NCBI GenBank assembly: GCA_900542185.1
Contig: UQMZ01000003.1
Span: 54,641-118,640 of the forward strand
Reading direction: 5' to 3'
Length of the DNA stretch: 64,000 bases
Source: an uncultured Bacteroidales bacterium
Lineage (GTDB): Bacteria; Bacteroidota; Bacteroidia; Bacteroidales; Muribaculaceae
The position numbers and the translations under genes were made by a program. Numbering within the stretch: position 1 is the stretch's first letter; each line of letters opens with the position of its first letter. The notes under the pieces are model-generated. The model saw nothing but the letters and a program-made list of their open reading frames with translations, ran no database searches and was not told the DNA's origin. This document shows, one piece after another, positions 51,871-60,455 of this stretch.

Positions 51871-53262
51871 TTATTTAGCTATCTTGATGGACGTTCCGGC
51901 TCCCTTTACGACATAGACACCGTCGGGAAGTCCATTTGCTGTAAGTGAGCTGCCGTTTGACTGAGCGACCTTGCGACCGGATATGTCATAAACCGAAACA
52001 CCGGCGCCGGCACTCTCTACAACAAGTGCATCACCGACGAAACGTGCATTAAGCGAATTGGCTTTCATAATTCCGATACCGACGGTATTCCTTTTCTCAA
52101 ATTTTATTGTGTTTTTATTCAGATTCAAAGTGACCTTGTAATTATCATTCTCATCTGCTTGTGCTGTGGTCGGCAAACACCAGTATGATTCAAGATTTCC
52201 ATTGCCTGCCCAACCTGTCGTAACAGGATATTCTTTGTCAAGTTCCACATTCTTGATGCTGCAATTTGCATCCGTAGTAGATGTAGCGTCTGTTTCCTTC
52301 GGCAAATAAAAGTCTATATTGCTGTTCCACTCGCCCGTATGCGATATGAATTTAAAATGTCTGTCGTCACCGGTCGGCATTGTACCTACCCACTCATATA
52401 CACCGGGAGTTGTGGCTTGCATGATGGAATTATTGGGTTCCGCGGAATTCCATTGGTTCGAGGCGGCTCCAAGAGGAATGACATGCGAGGGACCGCTGAT
52501 TCTCCGAGCTGTTATCGTAACATCCAATCCATAGTTTGTGAATTTTACGGTCACATTCCATGTACCGGCACAATCGACCATCCAATGCCTGGTGTCTCCA
52601 CCGTCTGTGCTGATGAATATACTTTTATTCTCTTCGCTGAGAGAGGTGCCGCCGTTCTCAGGCACATAACGTTCGCTCTCCCAGTTTCTGCCGGAGAGGA
52701 ATATAATGTCAGACCTGTACAAATCTCCCTCGTACGTAAACGTTCCGTTCCCGTCACCGGTCATTTGTATGGCATTATCGACGTTCCAGCCTGCTGTAGT
52801 TGCCGGCCCGATCATATAGAGATTTGCGGGAACCCCGGCTATTTCCTGCACCTTCTCGGCTGCAATCTTAACTTTATCGCCATCATTTGCGAAGGTTACG
52901 GTCACTTTATATTTACAACCATCATTAGTAACCCAGTGGTAATCGAATTGTGCAGCTCCACTTTGACAGGCTACTACTTCGACATTCTGGTCACCCAGAG
53001 TGGAATTTCCGGATTTGGGCGCATATCGGGTTCCTACCCAGGATTGGCTGTCCATAAATATCAGATGGTCAGCGTTCAGATGGCCGGTGTACGTGAATAC
53101 ACCATTGCCTTCATTGGTCAGTTGAACTCCGTTTTCATTCCAGCCGACCGAGGTTGCCGGACCGCACATGTAGAGGTTCCCCGGAATCGCAGCAGACGCG
53201 GCTGAGACTCCGAACAGCATGGCAACTACCGCCGCCATTGCTTTTTGTAAATGTTTCTTCAT
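51871..53262 (-). CDS. SusE/SusF-type glycan-binding protein, three modules plus type IX-like tail
   Basis: This 463-residue surface protein has a non-lipoprotein signal peptide (MKKHLQKAMAAVVAMLFGVSAASA). Module 1 (about 26-140, PGNLYMCGPATSVGWNENGV) and module 2 (about 144-255, PANLYMIGPATTAGWNVDNA) are clear repeats of each other. Module 3 (about 258-385, RHFKFISHTGEWNSNIDFYL) matches module 2 of the 351-residue neighbour. The C-terminal tail (ARFVGDALVVESAG, VYDISGRKVAQS, LPDGVYVVKGAGTSIKIAK) is of type IX sorting kind. It lies 11 bases upstream of that neighbour's start. Confidence 0.78.
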   Translation of the reverse strand: MKKHLQKAMAAVVAMLFGVSAASAAIPGNLYMCGPATSVGWNENGVQLTNEGNGVFTYTGHLNADHLIFMDSQSWVGTRYAPKSGNSTLGDQNVEVVACQSGAAQFDYHWVTNDGCKYKVTVTFANDGDKVKIAAEKVQEIAGVPANLYMIGPATTAGWNVDNAIQMTGDGNGTFTYEGDLYRSDIIFLSGRNWESERYVPENGGTSLSEENKSIFISTDGGDTRHWMVDCAGTWNVTVKFTNYGLDVTITARRISGPSHVIPLGAASNQWNSAEPNNSIMQATTPGVYEWVGTMPTGDDRHFKFISHTGEWNSNIDFYLPKETDATSTTDANCSIKNVELDKEYPVTTGWAGNGNLESYWCLPTTAQADENDNYKVTLNLNKNTIKFEKRNTVGIGIMKANSLNARFVGDALVVESAGAGVSVYDISGRKVAQSNGSSLTANGLPDGVYVVKGAGTSIKIAK

Positions 53263-53292
53263 AACATTTAAGGTTAAGTTGATTGAGTATTA

Positions 53293-53327
53293 GGGGGCGC
53301 GCCCCGTGATACCGGTTGCGCGCTCCC
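53293..53327 (-). promoter_or_regulatory. GC-rich hairpin between GH27-like and binding-protein genes
   Basis: A 10-bp stem with one mismatch made of GGGxGCGCGC and GCGCGCxCCC (53293-53302 with 53318-53327) lies in a 77-base gap. No T-run follows on the minus strand, so it may be an RNA-processing or stabilising site rather than a terminator. Confidence 0.45.
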
Positions 53328-53339
53328 GGTTGATTATGT

Positions 53340-54797
53340 TTATTTTGTAAATTTCACCACTTTGCAGCCGTGACGGGACACCGTTGCCTCGAAGCTGCCT
53401 GAAACCGTGCCTTCGTCAGCGTGACGCCAGAGATCGCGCACCTTGCATTCGCCGCTCAGAGCCATATCGGCCAGGCTGACCGACATCTTTTTGGGGGAGT
53501 CTTCGCGATTGAACATCGCCATCACTACATCACCGTTGCTCATCGTTCCGTACCATATACAGCTCCCTTCGCTGTCTATCTTGTCAGACAGCGGTTTCCC
53601 GACAAATCCGTCGGCATTCAGGGCAAGGAGTTCCTCATTGGTATAGAATTTGTCGAAATTACCTATTGTTTCAGGAGTATCGGCAATCGCCACAGGACCT
53701 CCGGCTATCAATTGCAGTGACACTTGCGACCGACGTTCGTCGTCTGTGGTGCATTTGTTGAGGCGCAGAAAATCTCCATCAAGGATAATCTTTCCCCGTC
53801 CCCCTATATGGCTCCAGTGGGTGAATCCATCAAGCTGATTATCGGCATAGGGCCAACGGTCATAGATCTTACCTCGGTTGAAAGATGAGAAATGATGCCA
53901 TCCTCCTATATTGGCGTCCTGCACGATGCGGGTCATATTGCAGTATTTGCTTTCCAGTTCCGCATCGTTATAAAGCTCGGGCATCACGATAGATGTGAAT
54001 ATGCCGTATTTCGCAGCTGATTCGCAGATGTAGGCAAGTCCCCGTTCATAACGTTCTCTGCCGTAGCCGCAAGTCACAGGCTCATCGCGGCCGGGATCTC
54101 CGTCCTCATACCAGCACATGAAGTCCATCCTTACAAAATCCACACCTAAGTCATGGTAATGCTTGAAGAAGCCGTCGATATATTCACGCGCTCCGGGATG
54201 ATCGGTTACAACCCATGTAAAGTCTGTTCTGTCGGTAACATCGGGATAGAGAACTTTATCCTGCGGATTGCGCGTCAATGAGCGCAGCGTATAATCTGTG
54301 CCCGGCACTTTGCTGTCGAGATTACCCTTTATCCATAGCGGATTGTCGTAAACGCCTACTTTCAGACCTTTCTCTTTGGCGCGGCGAACAAGTTCCTTCA
54401 GAGGCATCGAGCCATAGTGCGACATGTATCCGCTACCGTCGCGGGAGAGCTGCGGCAGGAAGCCGTCGGTGCAGATCATGTCATAGCCATAGGGCTTGAA
54501 TTTTGTTGCCATCATGTCGATCACGGCATCCCATTGATCCGAAGTAAGATCCATCTCATGATAAGGCACACCGGCAATCTCCATCTCACGGGCATACTCA
54601 TAGACCGTCCAGTAAAGCGGAGCCTTGTATTTGTGAATATCTCCGGGAACCGGCAATGCGGGAAGTTCCGGTGTCGGATCCGGTGTCGGGTCCGGTGTCG
54701 GGTCATCGGCGTTTTTATCCTTGCACGAAACGGCAATCGCCATAGCCGTGCAAAACAAGGCTGCTATTATCTTTTTCCAAGTACCAAATCCTTTCAT
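53340..54797 (-). CDS. GH27/clan GH-D-like glycosidase, lipoprotein
   Basis: This 485-residue protein has a lipoprotein signal (MKGFGTWKKIIAALFCTAMAIAVSC) and a short Asp-Pro-Thr repeat linker (PTPDPTPDPTPE), which would hold the catalytic domain off the membrane. The barrel resembles clan GH-D enzymes: QWDAVIDMMATKFKPYGYDM, SRDGSGYMSHYGSMPLKELV, and the predicted nucleophile Asp225 in DFVRMDFMCWY. A C-terminal beta-sandwich (about 400-485) follows. GH27 includes alpha-galactosidases and isomalto-dextranases, so it could be the surface enzyme that opens the polymer. Family placement is by motif only. Confidence 0.7.
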   Translation of the reverse strand: MKGFGTWKKIIAALFCTAMAIAVSCKDKNADDPTPDPTPDPTPELPALPVPGDIHKYKAPLYWTVYEYAREMEIAGVPYHEMDLTSDQWDAVIDMMATKFKPYGYDMICTDGFLPQLSRDGSGYMSHYGSMPLKELVRRAKEKGLKVGVYDNPLWIKGNLDSKVPGTDYTLRSLTRNPQDKVLYPDVTDRTDFTWVVTDHPGAREYIDGFFKHYHDLGVDFVRMDFMCWYEDGDPGRDEPVTCGYGRERYERGLAYICESAAKYGIFTSIVMPELYNDAELESKYCNMTRIVQDANIGGWHHFSSFNRGKIYDRWPYADNQLDGFTHWSHIGGRGKIILDGDFLRLNKCTTDDERRSQVSLQLIAGGPVAIADTPETIGNFDKFYTNEELLALNADGFVGKPLSDKIDSEGSCIWYGTMSNGDVVMAMFNREDSPKKMSVSLADMALSGECKVRDLWRHADEGTVSGSFEATVSRHGCKVVKFTK

Positions 54798-54822
54798 ATT
54801 ATAATTTTAAATCGGTTAGACA

Positions 54823-54912
54823 TTTTAATTCGTAGACAGACCAATACAGTGGAGCCTTATGGGTATGGATCTCCCGGCCCCGGCACATTAAAGCCGGGGC
54901 AAGGATACCGCA
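54823..54912 (-). pseudogene. Decayed copy of the GH27-like gene's N-terminal region
   Basis: The minus strand at 54876-54829 encodes REIHTHKAPLYWSVYE, very close to DIHKYKAPLYWTVYEY in the intact gene that starts just downstream at 54797. Stop codons follow after LKCLTDLKL, and the upstream part is in a different frame (VPGPGDP matches PVPGDIH). It is a frameshifted relic of a paralogue or partial tandem duplicate. Confidence 0.65.
54877..54900 (-). promoter_or_regulatory. Hairpin before the GH27-like gene
   Basis: A perfect 8-bp GC stem GCCCCGGC/GCCGGGGC (54877-54884 with 54893-54900) lies in the 153-base gap after the small lipoprotein gene. No T-run follows. Confidence 0.5.
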
Positions 54913-54950
54913 TTTGATGCCTCAAACGATCTGTTTTCAGTTCCTGAATA

Positions 54951-55418
54951 TCATAATCCGAGATAAACGGTGCTGAACGTCCAGTTGCGCAGATCGAACA
55001 CCAGCCGGTAATTACCGGAATCCTTTATTGCCCATTTAAGATCTTCACCTCCGGGATATAGCTGGAAGGGATCTTTGTCGATATTGACTTTACTTATGGG
55101 CGAACCTGCTGTCAGGGGGCGTATACATGGAGCTTCCCAGTTTCCCGGAGTAAGATACGCCTTCATCTCTCCTCTTGTCAGGTTTCCCTCATAGATGAAT
55201 ACGAGAGGATCCTGATCGCTGGCGGTCAGAAGATACGGGCTGTCTATGTTCCATCCTACCGGCGTGGCATCTCCCACAATATACACAGTGGAAGTCTTGA
55301 TCGGTATGTTGCCCTCTATCACTATGAGATCTCTCTCTTCATCGCAGCTTGCCGTGAACAACCCCATGAACGCGATTGCCACAATTGCTGCCAACGATGT
55401 TAATTTAAATATCTTCAT
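54951..55418 (-). CDS. One-module SusE/F-type glycan-binding lipoprotein
   Basis: This 155-residue protein has a lipoprotein signal (MKIFKLTSLAAIVAIAFMGLFTASC) and one binding module: KTSTVYIVGDATPVGWNIDS, VFIYEGNLTRGEMKAYLTPG and NYRLVFDLRNWTFSTVYLGL. The module is of the same kind as those in the two larger binding proteins of this locus. It follows susD by 30 bases, the usual place of SusE or a surface glycan-binding protein, but it is much smaller than SusE. Confidence 0.78.
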   Translation of the reverse strand: MKIFKLTSLAAIVAIAFMGLFTASCDEERDLIVIEGNIPIKTSTVYIVGDATPVGWNIDSPYLLTASDQDPLVFIYEGNLTRGEMKAYLTPGNWEAPCIRPLTAGSPISKVNIDKDPFQLYPGGEDLKWAIKDSGNYRLVFDLRNWTFSTVYLGL

Positions 55419-55448
55419 GTCTTTGATTGCGTTATTGGTTACTCAATT

Positions 55449-57176
55449 TTAATTATAGCCGGGGTTCTGTTTGAGCGCCGGATTGGTCGTGATCTGAACG
55501 CGCGGCACAGGATATATCTTGGCATGATCGTCGACATCCGGATTCTTGTCCCACCATTTGCCTGTGCAGAATTTTCCGAAACGGATCAGATCTATGCGGC
55601 GACGACCTTCCGCAAGGAACTCGCGTCCCCATTCGTCAAGCATCTCATCCATGTCAAGAGTCACTTTGCCATCAGGGGCATAAAGCACCTCTCTTTGCAC
55701 TGCCTTGGGATAATAACGCTTGCGCACGGTGTTGAGAAGCTTGCCGGCACCTTTGTCATCGCCTTTGCGCAGCTTGCATTCTGCAAGAGTATATATGATC
55801 TCAGGCAGACGTATCTCCGCAAAATCACCTTCTCCGGCACCCGGATCGGTGTCGCTATACATGGGATACTTCACTGTGTACCATCCGGAATTGTAGTCAC
55901 CGGTGGTCATGTCGCTCGTGGCTGACGTGAGCCATTTGTCTTCCTTCATGCTGTGGAACTGTCCCACGGCATCGCGGATACAAAGAACATAAGGAGTCTC
56001 AGGAGCAGTCAACTTACGTTTTATTCCATTCTGCGTATACTCCAGATTGCCGAAAAGAAACATACCCTCGCGTTTGCCACCTCCAAGGTTCTTGTATTTC
56101 GTCAGACGCACATCACCCGGATACTTCCTGAATTTCTGCACGGTCATGCCGAGCTCGAAATCATAAAGCTTACCGGTCGGATCATAACTCGGAGAACATA
56201 CAAACTCTCCGTTATGTCCCCCATGTTTCACTTTGTAGTCGTTGAAGAAGAGTTCGGAATTTGACGGCACGCCCCAGTTGTACAGCTGATGATAATGCCA
56301 GCTGGTGTAATTGCAGGAACCCGAGAAAAAGAAAATCAGCTCATCACATTTGTCATTATCGGAATCGAACGGCGCATCCCAGCGCTCGTCAACCTTGTAG
56401 GCACCATATACACCGTCGACAATATCCTGCGCCACCTTCTCGCAATCTTCCAGACGGTCAACGCCTATCCATTCTTTCGCATTGAGATACAATCTTACGA
56501 GCAACGCTGCCGCACCTCCCTGAGTCCATAGATTGGCATACTGCGAACCGGTGCCGAGGCTCTCTTTCTTATAGAGCAAGGGAATAGATTCCTTTAGCTC
56601 GGTCTCGACAAAGTTGAATATGAATTCCGGGGCAACCTGAGACATGACGTTCTGCGACGGATCATCGTAGCTCACTGAGAACGGGACATTGCGGAACGCA
56701 TCAAGCAGACGTATGTAATACCAGCAACGCAGAACCCTATTCTGAGTTTTCAGAGAATTGAACTCCTCCTCAGAGAATCCGAATTGCGCAGGATCGAGCT
56801 GATTGAAACGGTCTATCGCGAAGTTGCATTGTCCGATGCCGGCGAAACACGAATCCCATTCATCATGCACATGACGTGAGATATCCGGAGTCCACGTGTG
56901 ATAATGGAATTGTCTCCATACGCCACCATCGTCCCAGCTGCCGTCCCGGCGGGGGATTATGAGCTGATCGCCCGGGAGTTCCTGAATTCTGAAACGCGGC
57001 ACTATTGTCCAGTAGCCATGTTCGAAAGAACGGAACGCCATTGCTATTACGTCTTCTCGAGTGTTGAAATAGTTGTTGGAACTTACCTGATTATAGACGG
57101 TCTCGTCAAGATCTGTACATCCCGACAGCGACATTGTCGCAATTGCCAGACCGATTAAATATTTATATGGTTTCAT
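55449..57176 (-). CDS. SusD/RagB-family nutrient-binding outer-membrane lipoprotein
   Basis: This 575-residue lipoprotein (signal MKPYKYLIGLAIATMSLSGC) is the lid of the SusCD importer that captures oligosaccharides. The N-terminal helical TPR-like region (NYFNTREDVIAMAFRSFEHG, EFNSLKTQNRVLRCWYYIRL) and the C-terminal RagB/SusD domain (IRLPEIIYTLAECKLRKGDD, ErgRRxDLIRFG-like WGREFLAEGRRRIDLIRFGK) are clear. It is 29 bases after the susC-like gene. Confidence 0.95.
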   Translation of the reverse strand: MKPYKYLIGLAIATMSLSGCTDLDETVYNQVSSNNYFNTREDVIAMAFRSFEHGYWTIVPRFRIQELPGDQLIIPRRDGSWDDGGVWRQFHYHTWTPDISRHVHDEWDSCFAGIGQCNFAIDRFNQLDPAQFGFSEEEFNSLKTQNRVLRCWYYIRLLDAFRNVPFSVSYDDPSQNVMSQVAPEFIFNFVETELKESIPLLYKKESLGTGSQYANLWTQGGAAALLVRLYLNAKEWIGVDRLEDCEKVAQDIVDGVYGAYKVDERWDAPFDSDNDKCDELIFFFSGSCNYTSWHYHQLYNWGVPSNSELFFNDYKVKHGGHNGEFVCSPSYDPTGKLYDFELGMTVQKFRKYPGDVRLTKYKNLGGGKREGMFLFGNLEYTQNGIKRKLTAPETPYVLCIRDAVGQFHSMKEDKWLTSATSDMTTGDYNSGWYTVKYPMYSDTDPGAGEGDFAEIRLPEIIYTLAECKLRKGDDKGAGKLLNTVRKRYYPKAVQREVLYAPDGKVTLDMDEMLDEWGREFLAEGRRRIDLIRFGKFCTGKWWDKNPDVDDHAKIYPVPRVQITTNPALKQNPGYN

Positions 57177-57205
57177 TGTATATTAAATCTTGGTTTTACT
57201 TGGAA

Positions 57206-60196
57206 TTAGAAATCAAGCTGAACGCCTAATATGAACTGACGCGTTGTCGGATAATATCCGCGACTGCTGTGAGCGCCGGGCGTAAGTCCATTGACCTGGA
57301 AATTGGATGGATCCATGCCACTGTATTTCGTAATGGTGAATACGTTGCGCACTGTTCCGTAAATGCGCAGCTGATCCATGAATCTTGCCTTTGGCGTGGG
57401 AAGGGTGTATCCCAGCGTAATCTGGTCAAGCTTGAAGTAATCGCCTCTCTCCAGGAAATAGTCGGAGACTATAGGATTCTGCAACGATGAAATCTTCTCG
57501 TTTTTCTGATATGCCTTGCTCAACGTGTTTCCGGTGAAATTGCGCGTGCCGTAATAGAAATCGTGGATATTGAAGATATCAAAACCGAACGCGCCTCGGA
57601 AGAATAGTGAGAGATCAAAATTCTTATAACGGAAGTTGTGGCTTGTGGAGAGTGTGAACTTAGGCAAGCCGTTGCCGACATACTGACGGTCAGCCTCTGA
57701 TCCCTGGGCACCAAGGATGATATCTCCGTCCTTGTCGTATATCAGCCATTCACCCTCTGTATTGATACCTGCATACTTGAACATGAAGAAGCTACCGATC
57801 GAGCGGCCTTTCTCTATACGCTGAAGCGGAATGTTCGGATACGGAATCTCTGTATACGCCACATCGTAATAGTCGTTGCCAACGAATTCGGAGTTGCTGA
57901 AATCCACAAATTTGTTGGATTGCGTTGTCCCGATGAAATTCATTGTGTATGTGAAATCACGAGTCTGCACGGCGTTGAACGTGATGTCGAACTCAAAACC
58001 TGTGTTCTTCATTGTTCCCACATTCACATAAGTATGCGTGAAAAGATAGGGAGGCATGGGCACGCGGTAATTACCGAGCAGATCCTGTTGACGTCGGTTG
58101 AAATAATTGAACGAGCCGTAGAGTCTGTTGTTGAAGAGCGAGAAGTCTAAACCGATGTTCCAGTTCTTTCCCTTCTCCCAGTGGAGGTCAGGATTGACGT
58201 TCTTTCCGGGTCCCCATACCCGCACCCACTGACCATTGTAATAGCTGTAGCCGAACGGCCCCATTGTATCAAGTGAAAGATAGCTGCCGAATTCCTGGTT
58301 GCCTGTGACACCGAAGTCAGCACGTATCTTCAGTTCATTCAACCATGAGGAGGCGCTTTTCATGAATTCTTCCTCTGAAATGCGCCAGCCGACTGATACG
58401 GCAGGGAAATTACCCCACTTGTGATTCTTTCCGAATTTTGAAGACCCTTCGTGACGAAGCGAAGCCGTGAAAAGATAACGTCCGGCATAGTCGTAGTTCA
58501 CACGCCCGAAGAATGCAATCAGTTTGCTGTCGTCTTTGTAACTGTCCATTCCGACCTCGCCCTCTTCCTTGGCGCCGTCACCGGAACCGAGATTGTCTGC
58601 TCCGAGACCATCGTTGGAGAAATCATAATTGGCTGCGGAGAATCCGGAATTCTGCCAATACTGGTATGAATAACCCACCATGGCGCGTATATTGTGATCC
58701 TTTATGCCTATGTTGTAATTGGCAAGCCATTCCAGACTGAGACTGCGGGAATTGTTGGCCGAACGATGTGCCCAACCTTTCTTCTTGGTCTTGATATGCT
58801 TATTCATCGTTGATGGCTCGAACATACTGTAGTCGTTGTTATACTGATGGTCCGCAAATGTGATCTGAGTCGAGAGGTTCTGGCTGTATTTCGCATTCGG
58901 CAGGAAAAGGGGCAGCAGATTCAGCTTGACCGTCGCATCCCAGTCGAGGACTTTCTCCTGGCTTTTGCTCTTTTGCAGAGCCATGGTCTCCAAAGGATTC
59001 TCAAACCCGTTAGTGTCGGAGAAGTCATAATAACGTCCCGGTTCGTTTGGATTCCACACCGGAGTAGTGGGGTTAGCCTCTATCGCGCGGCGGAACACGT
59101 CATTATCCGCAAGAGTACGATACACAATACGTGGAGCCATATTCAGCGTGGCGTTAAACAAACCGCCTTTGGTGGTATGGTTCACAGTCGCGCGCGCACC
59201 ATATTCCTCACGATTGCCGCGTCGCTCGACACCATCCCCGTTGCGATAGTCTGCCGACACCCGGTAGTTGGTGTTCGCTCCGCCTCCGCTTATTGTCAAT
59301 GTATGGGTCTGTTTGAAACCGGTCTGGGAAACCAGATCGAAAAGGTCTTCACTCGCGCCAAGGTCTGTGGCTGCATCTCCCGAGGGAATACGCCAGGTCC
59401 GGTATTCCTCGGCGCTCATCATGTCCAGATCTCGGTTTGCCTTATCCCATGAGAACGTGCCTGAATAGGAGGTATGCACTTTCCCATCCTGGGCTCCTTT
59501 CTTGGTGGTGATGATAATCACACCGTTTGAGCCTCGCGTACCATAGATGGCAGAGGCTGCTCCGTCCTTCAGGACATCGAACGAGGCAATGTCGTTGGGA
59601 TTGATATTGGTAAGACTCGCACCCGGCACTCCGTCAAGCACGATGAGCGGACCGAGACCCGCCTCACGCGACGAGACACCGCGTATCTGAAGGCTTGCCG
59701 TGGAGTTTGGGTCTGCTGCCGCTGTGTTTACTACAGAAAGCCCCGGCACTTTGCCCTGGATCAGCATTGATACGTCTGTTGATGCTATGGATTGGAAGTC
59801 TTTCGCGCTGACATGTGATACGGCCGAAGTCAATTCCTTTTTATCCATAGTACCGTAACCGATAACTACCACCTCATCAAGCACCGTATCATCTACATCA
59901 AGTGTGACGTTGATAACCGTGCGGTTGTCAATCTTGACAGTCTTTGTCTTATATCCTACATAGGAAAAACGAATCTTGTCGTTGCCTTTCGCCTCAATCG
60001 TGTATTTCCCATCTACATCTGTCGAGGTGCCTTTATTGGTTCCGATAACATAAACACTCGCACCGATCAATGGCTCGCCCGATGAATCAGTCAGAGCTCC
60101 GGAGATTTTCTGCACCTGGGCGAACACCTGCGATGTCAACAGCAATAATGCCGTGAGAAGCATCATCCGTCCAAATGTTAAATTAAGAGGTTTCAT
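57206..60196 (-). CDS. SusC/RagA-family TonB-dependent outer-membrane transporter
   Basis: This 996-residue protein imports oligosaccharides across the outer membrane using TonB energy. Signal peptide (to about residue 26), a carboxypeptidase-regulatory-like domain (GALTDSSGEPLIGASVYVIG), the TonB-box/plug start LDEVVVIGYGTMDKKEL, the plug domain and a long beta-barrel ending in Phe (QFILGVQLDF) are all present. It is the first gene of the PUL transcript, with a promoter 38 bases upstream of the ATG. Confidence 0.96.
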   Translation of the reverse strand: MKPLNLTFGRMMLLTALLLLTSQVFAQVQKISGALTDSSGEPLIGASVYVIGTNKGTSTDVDGKYTIEAKGNDKIRFSYVGYKTKTVKIDNRTVINVTLDVDDTVLDEVVVIGYGTMDKKELTSAVSHVSAKDFQSIASTDVSMLIQGKVPGLSVVNTAAADPNSTASLQIRGVSSREAGLGPLIVLDGVPGASLTNINPNDIASFDVLKDGAASAIYGTRGSNGVIIITTKKGAQDGKVHTSYSGTFSWDKANRDLDMMSAEEYRTWRIPSGDAATDLGASEDLFDLVSQTGFKQTHTLTISGGGANTNYRVSADYRNGDGVERRGNREEYGARATVNHTTKGGLFNATLNMAPRIVYRTLADNDVFRRAIEANPTTPVWNPNEPGRYYDFSDTNGFENPLETMALQKSKSQEKVLDWDATVKLNLLPLFLPNAKYSQNLSTQITFADHQYNNDYSMFEPSTMNKHIKTKKKGWAHRSANNSRSLSLEWLANYNIGIKDHNIRAMVGYSYQYWQNSGFSAANYDFSNDGLGADNLGSGDGAKEEGEVGMDSYKDDSKLIAFFGRVNYDYAGRYLFTASLRHEGSSKFGKNHKWGNFPAVSVGWRISEEEFMKSASSWLNELKIRADFGVTGNQEFGSYLSLDTMGPFGYSYYNGQWVRVWGPGKNVNPDLHWEKGKNWNIGLDFSLFNNRLYGSFNYFNRRQQDLLGNYRVPMPPYLFTHTYVNVGTMKNTGFEFDITFNAVQTRDFTYTMNFIGTTQSNKFVDFSNSEFVGNDYYDVAYTEIPYPNIPLQRIEKGRSIGSFFMFKYAGINTEGEWLIYDKDGDIILGAQGSEADRQYVGNGLPKFTLSTSHNFRYKNFDLSLFFRGAFGFDIFNIHDFYYGTRNFTGNTLSKAYQKNEKISSLQNPIVSDYFLERGDYFKLDQITLGYTLPTPKARFMDQLRIYGTVRNVFTITKYSGMDPSNFQVNGLTPGAHSSRGYYPTTRQFILGVQLDF

Positions 60197-60233
60197 AAAG
60201 ATTTAGGTTAATTGTTGTTTTTGAATTTTGTGG

Positions 60234-60264
60234 TAAAATTATAACGTTAACACATTTTAATCAA
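60234..60264 (-). promoter_or_regulatory. Promoter of the susC-like gene
   Basis: On the minus strand TTG (60264-60262), 20 bases, TAATTTTA (60241-60234): a weaker version of the consensus, which suits an activator-dependent promoter. Confidence 0.5.
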
Positions 60265-60394
60265 TAGCAAGTAGTCGGTAGGTAGTCTTAAGTTGTTCAG
60301 GTAGCGATTCGGGGGGGGTAATTCGTTATTTTTCAATGTGTTACAAAATATGTTAAATTAAAATCAGGTAGTGTTAACGGACGATTGAAACTGT

Positions 60395-60426
60395 TTTGGG
60401 TATTTAAAATATTTATATTATCTTTG
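60395..60426 (+). promoter_or_regulatory. Promoter of the SusR-like regulator gene
   Basis: TTTG (60395-60398), 20 bases, TATCTTTG (60419-60426): a perfect consensus match, 30 bases upstream of the ATG. It should be constitutive. Confidence 0.7.
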
Positions 60427-60455
60427 CACATCAATACGACAGATGTCAAAAAAAG

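Larger units (their letters stand above)
60197..60455. promoter_or_regulatory. Divergent PUL/regulator control region
   Basis: This 259-base region holds promoters for both directions plus repeated motifs. GTTAACAC (60246-60253) faces GTGTTAAC (60371-60378). GGTAG occurs four times: GGTAGGTAG at 60277-60285, and CAGGTAG at 60298-60304 and 60365-60371. There is a run of eight G at 60311-60318. These repeats are candidate binding sites for the SusR-like regulator. Confidence 0.5.
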
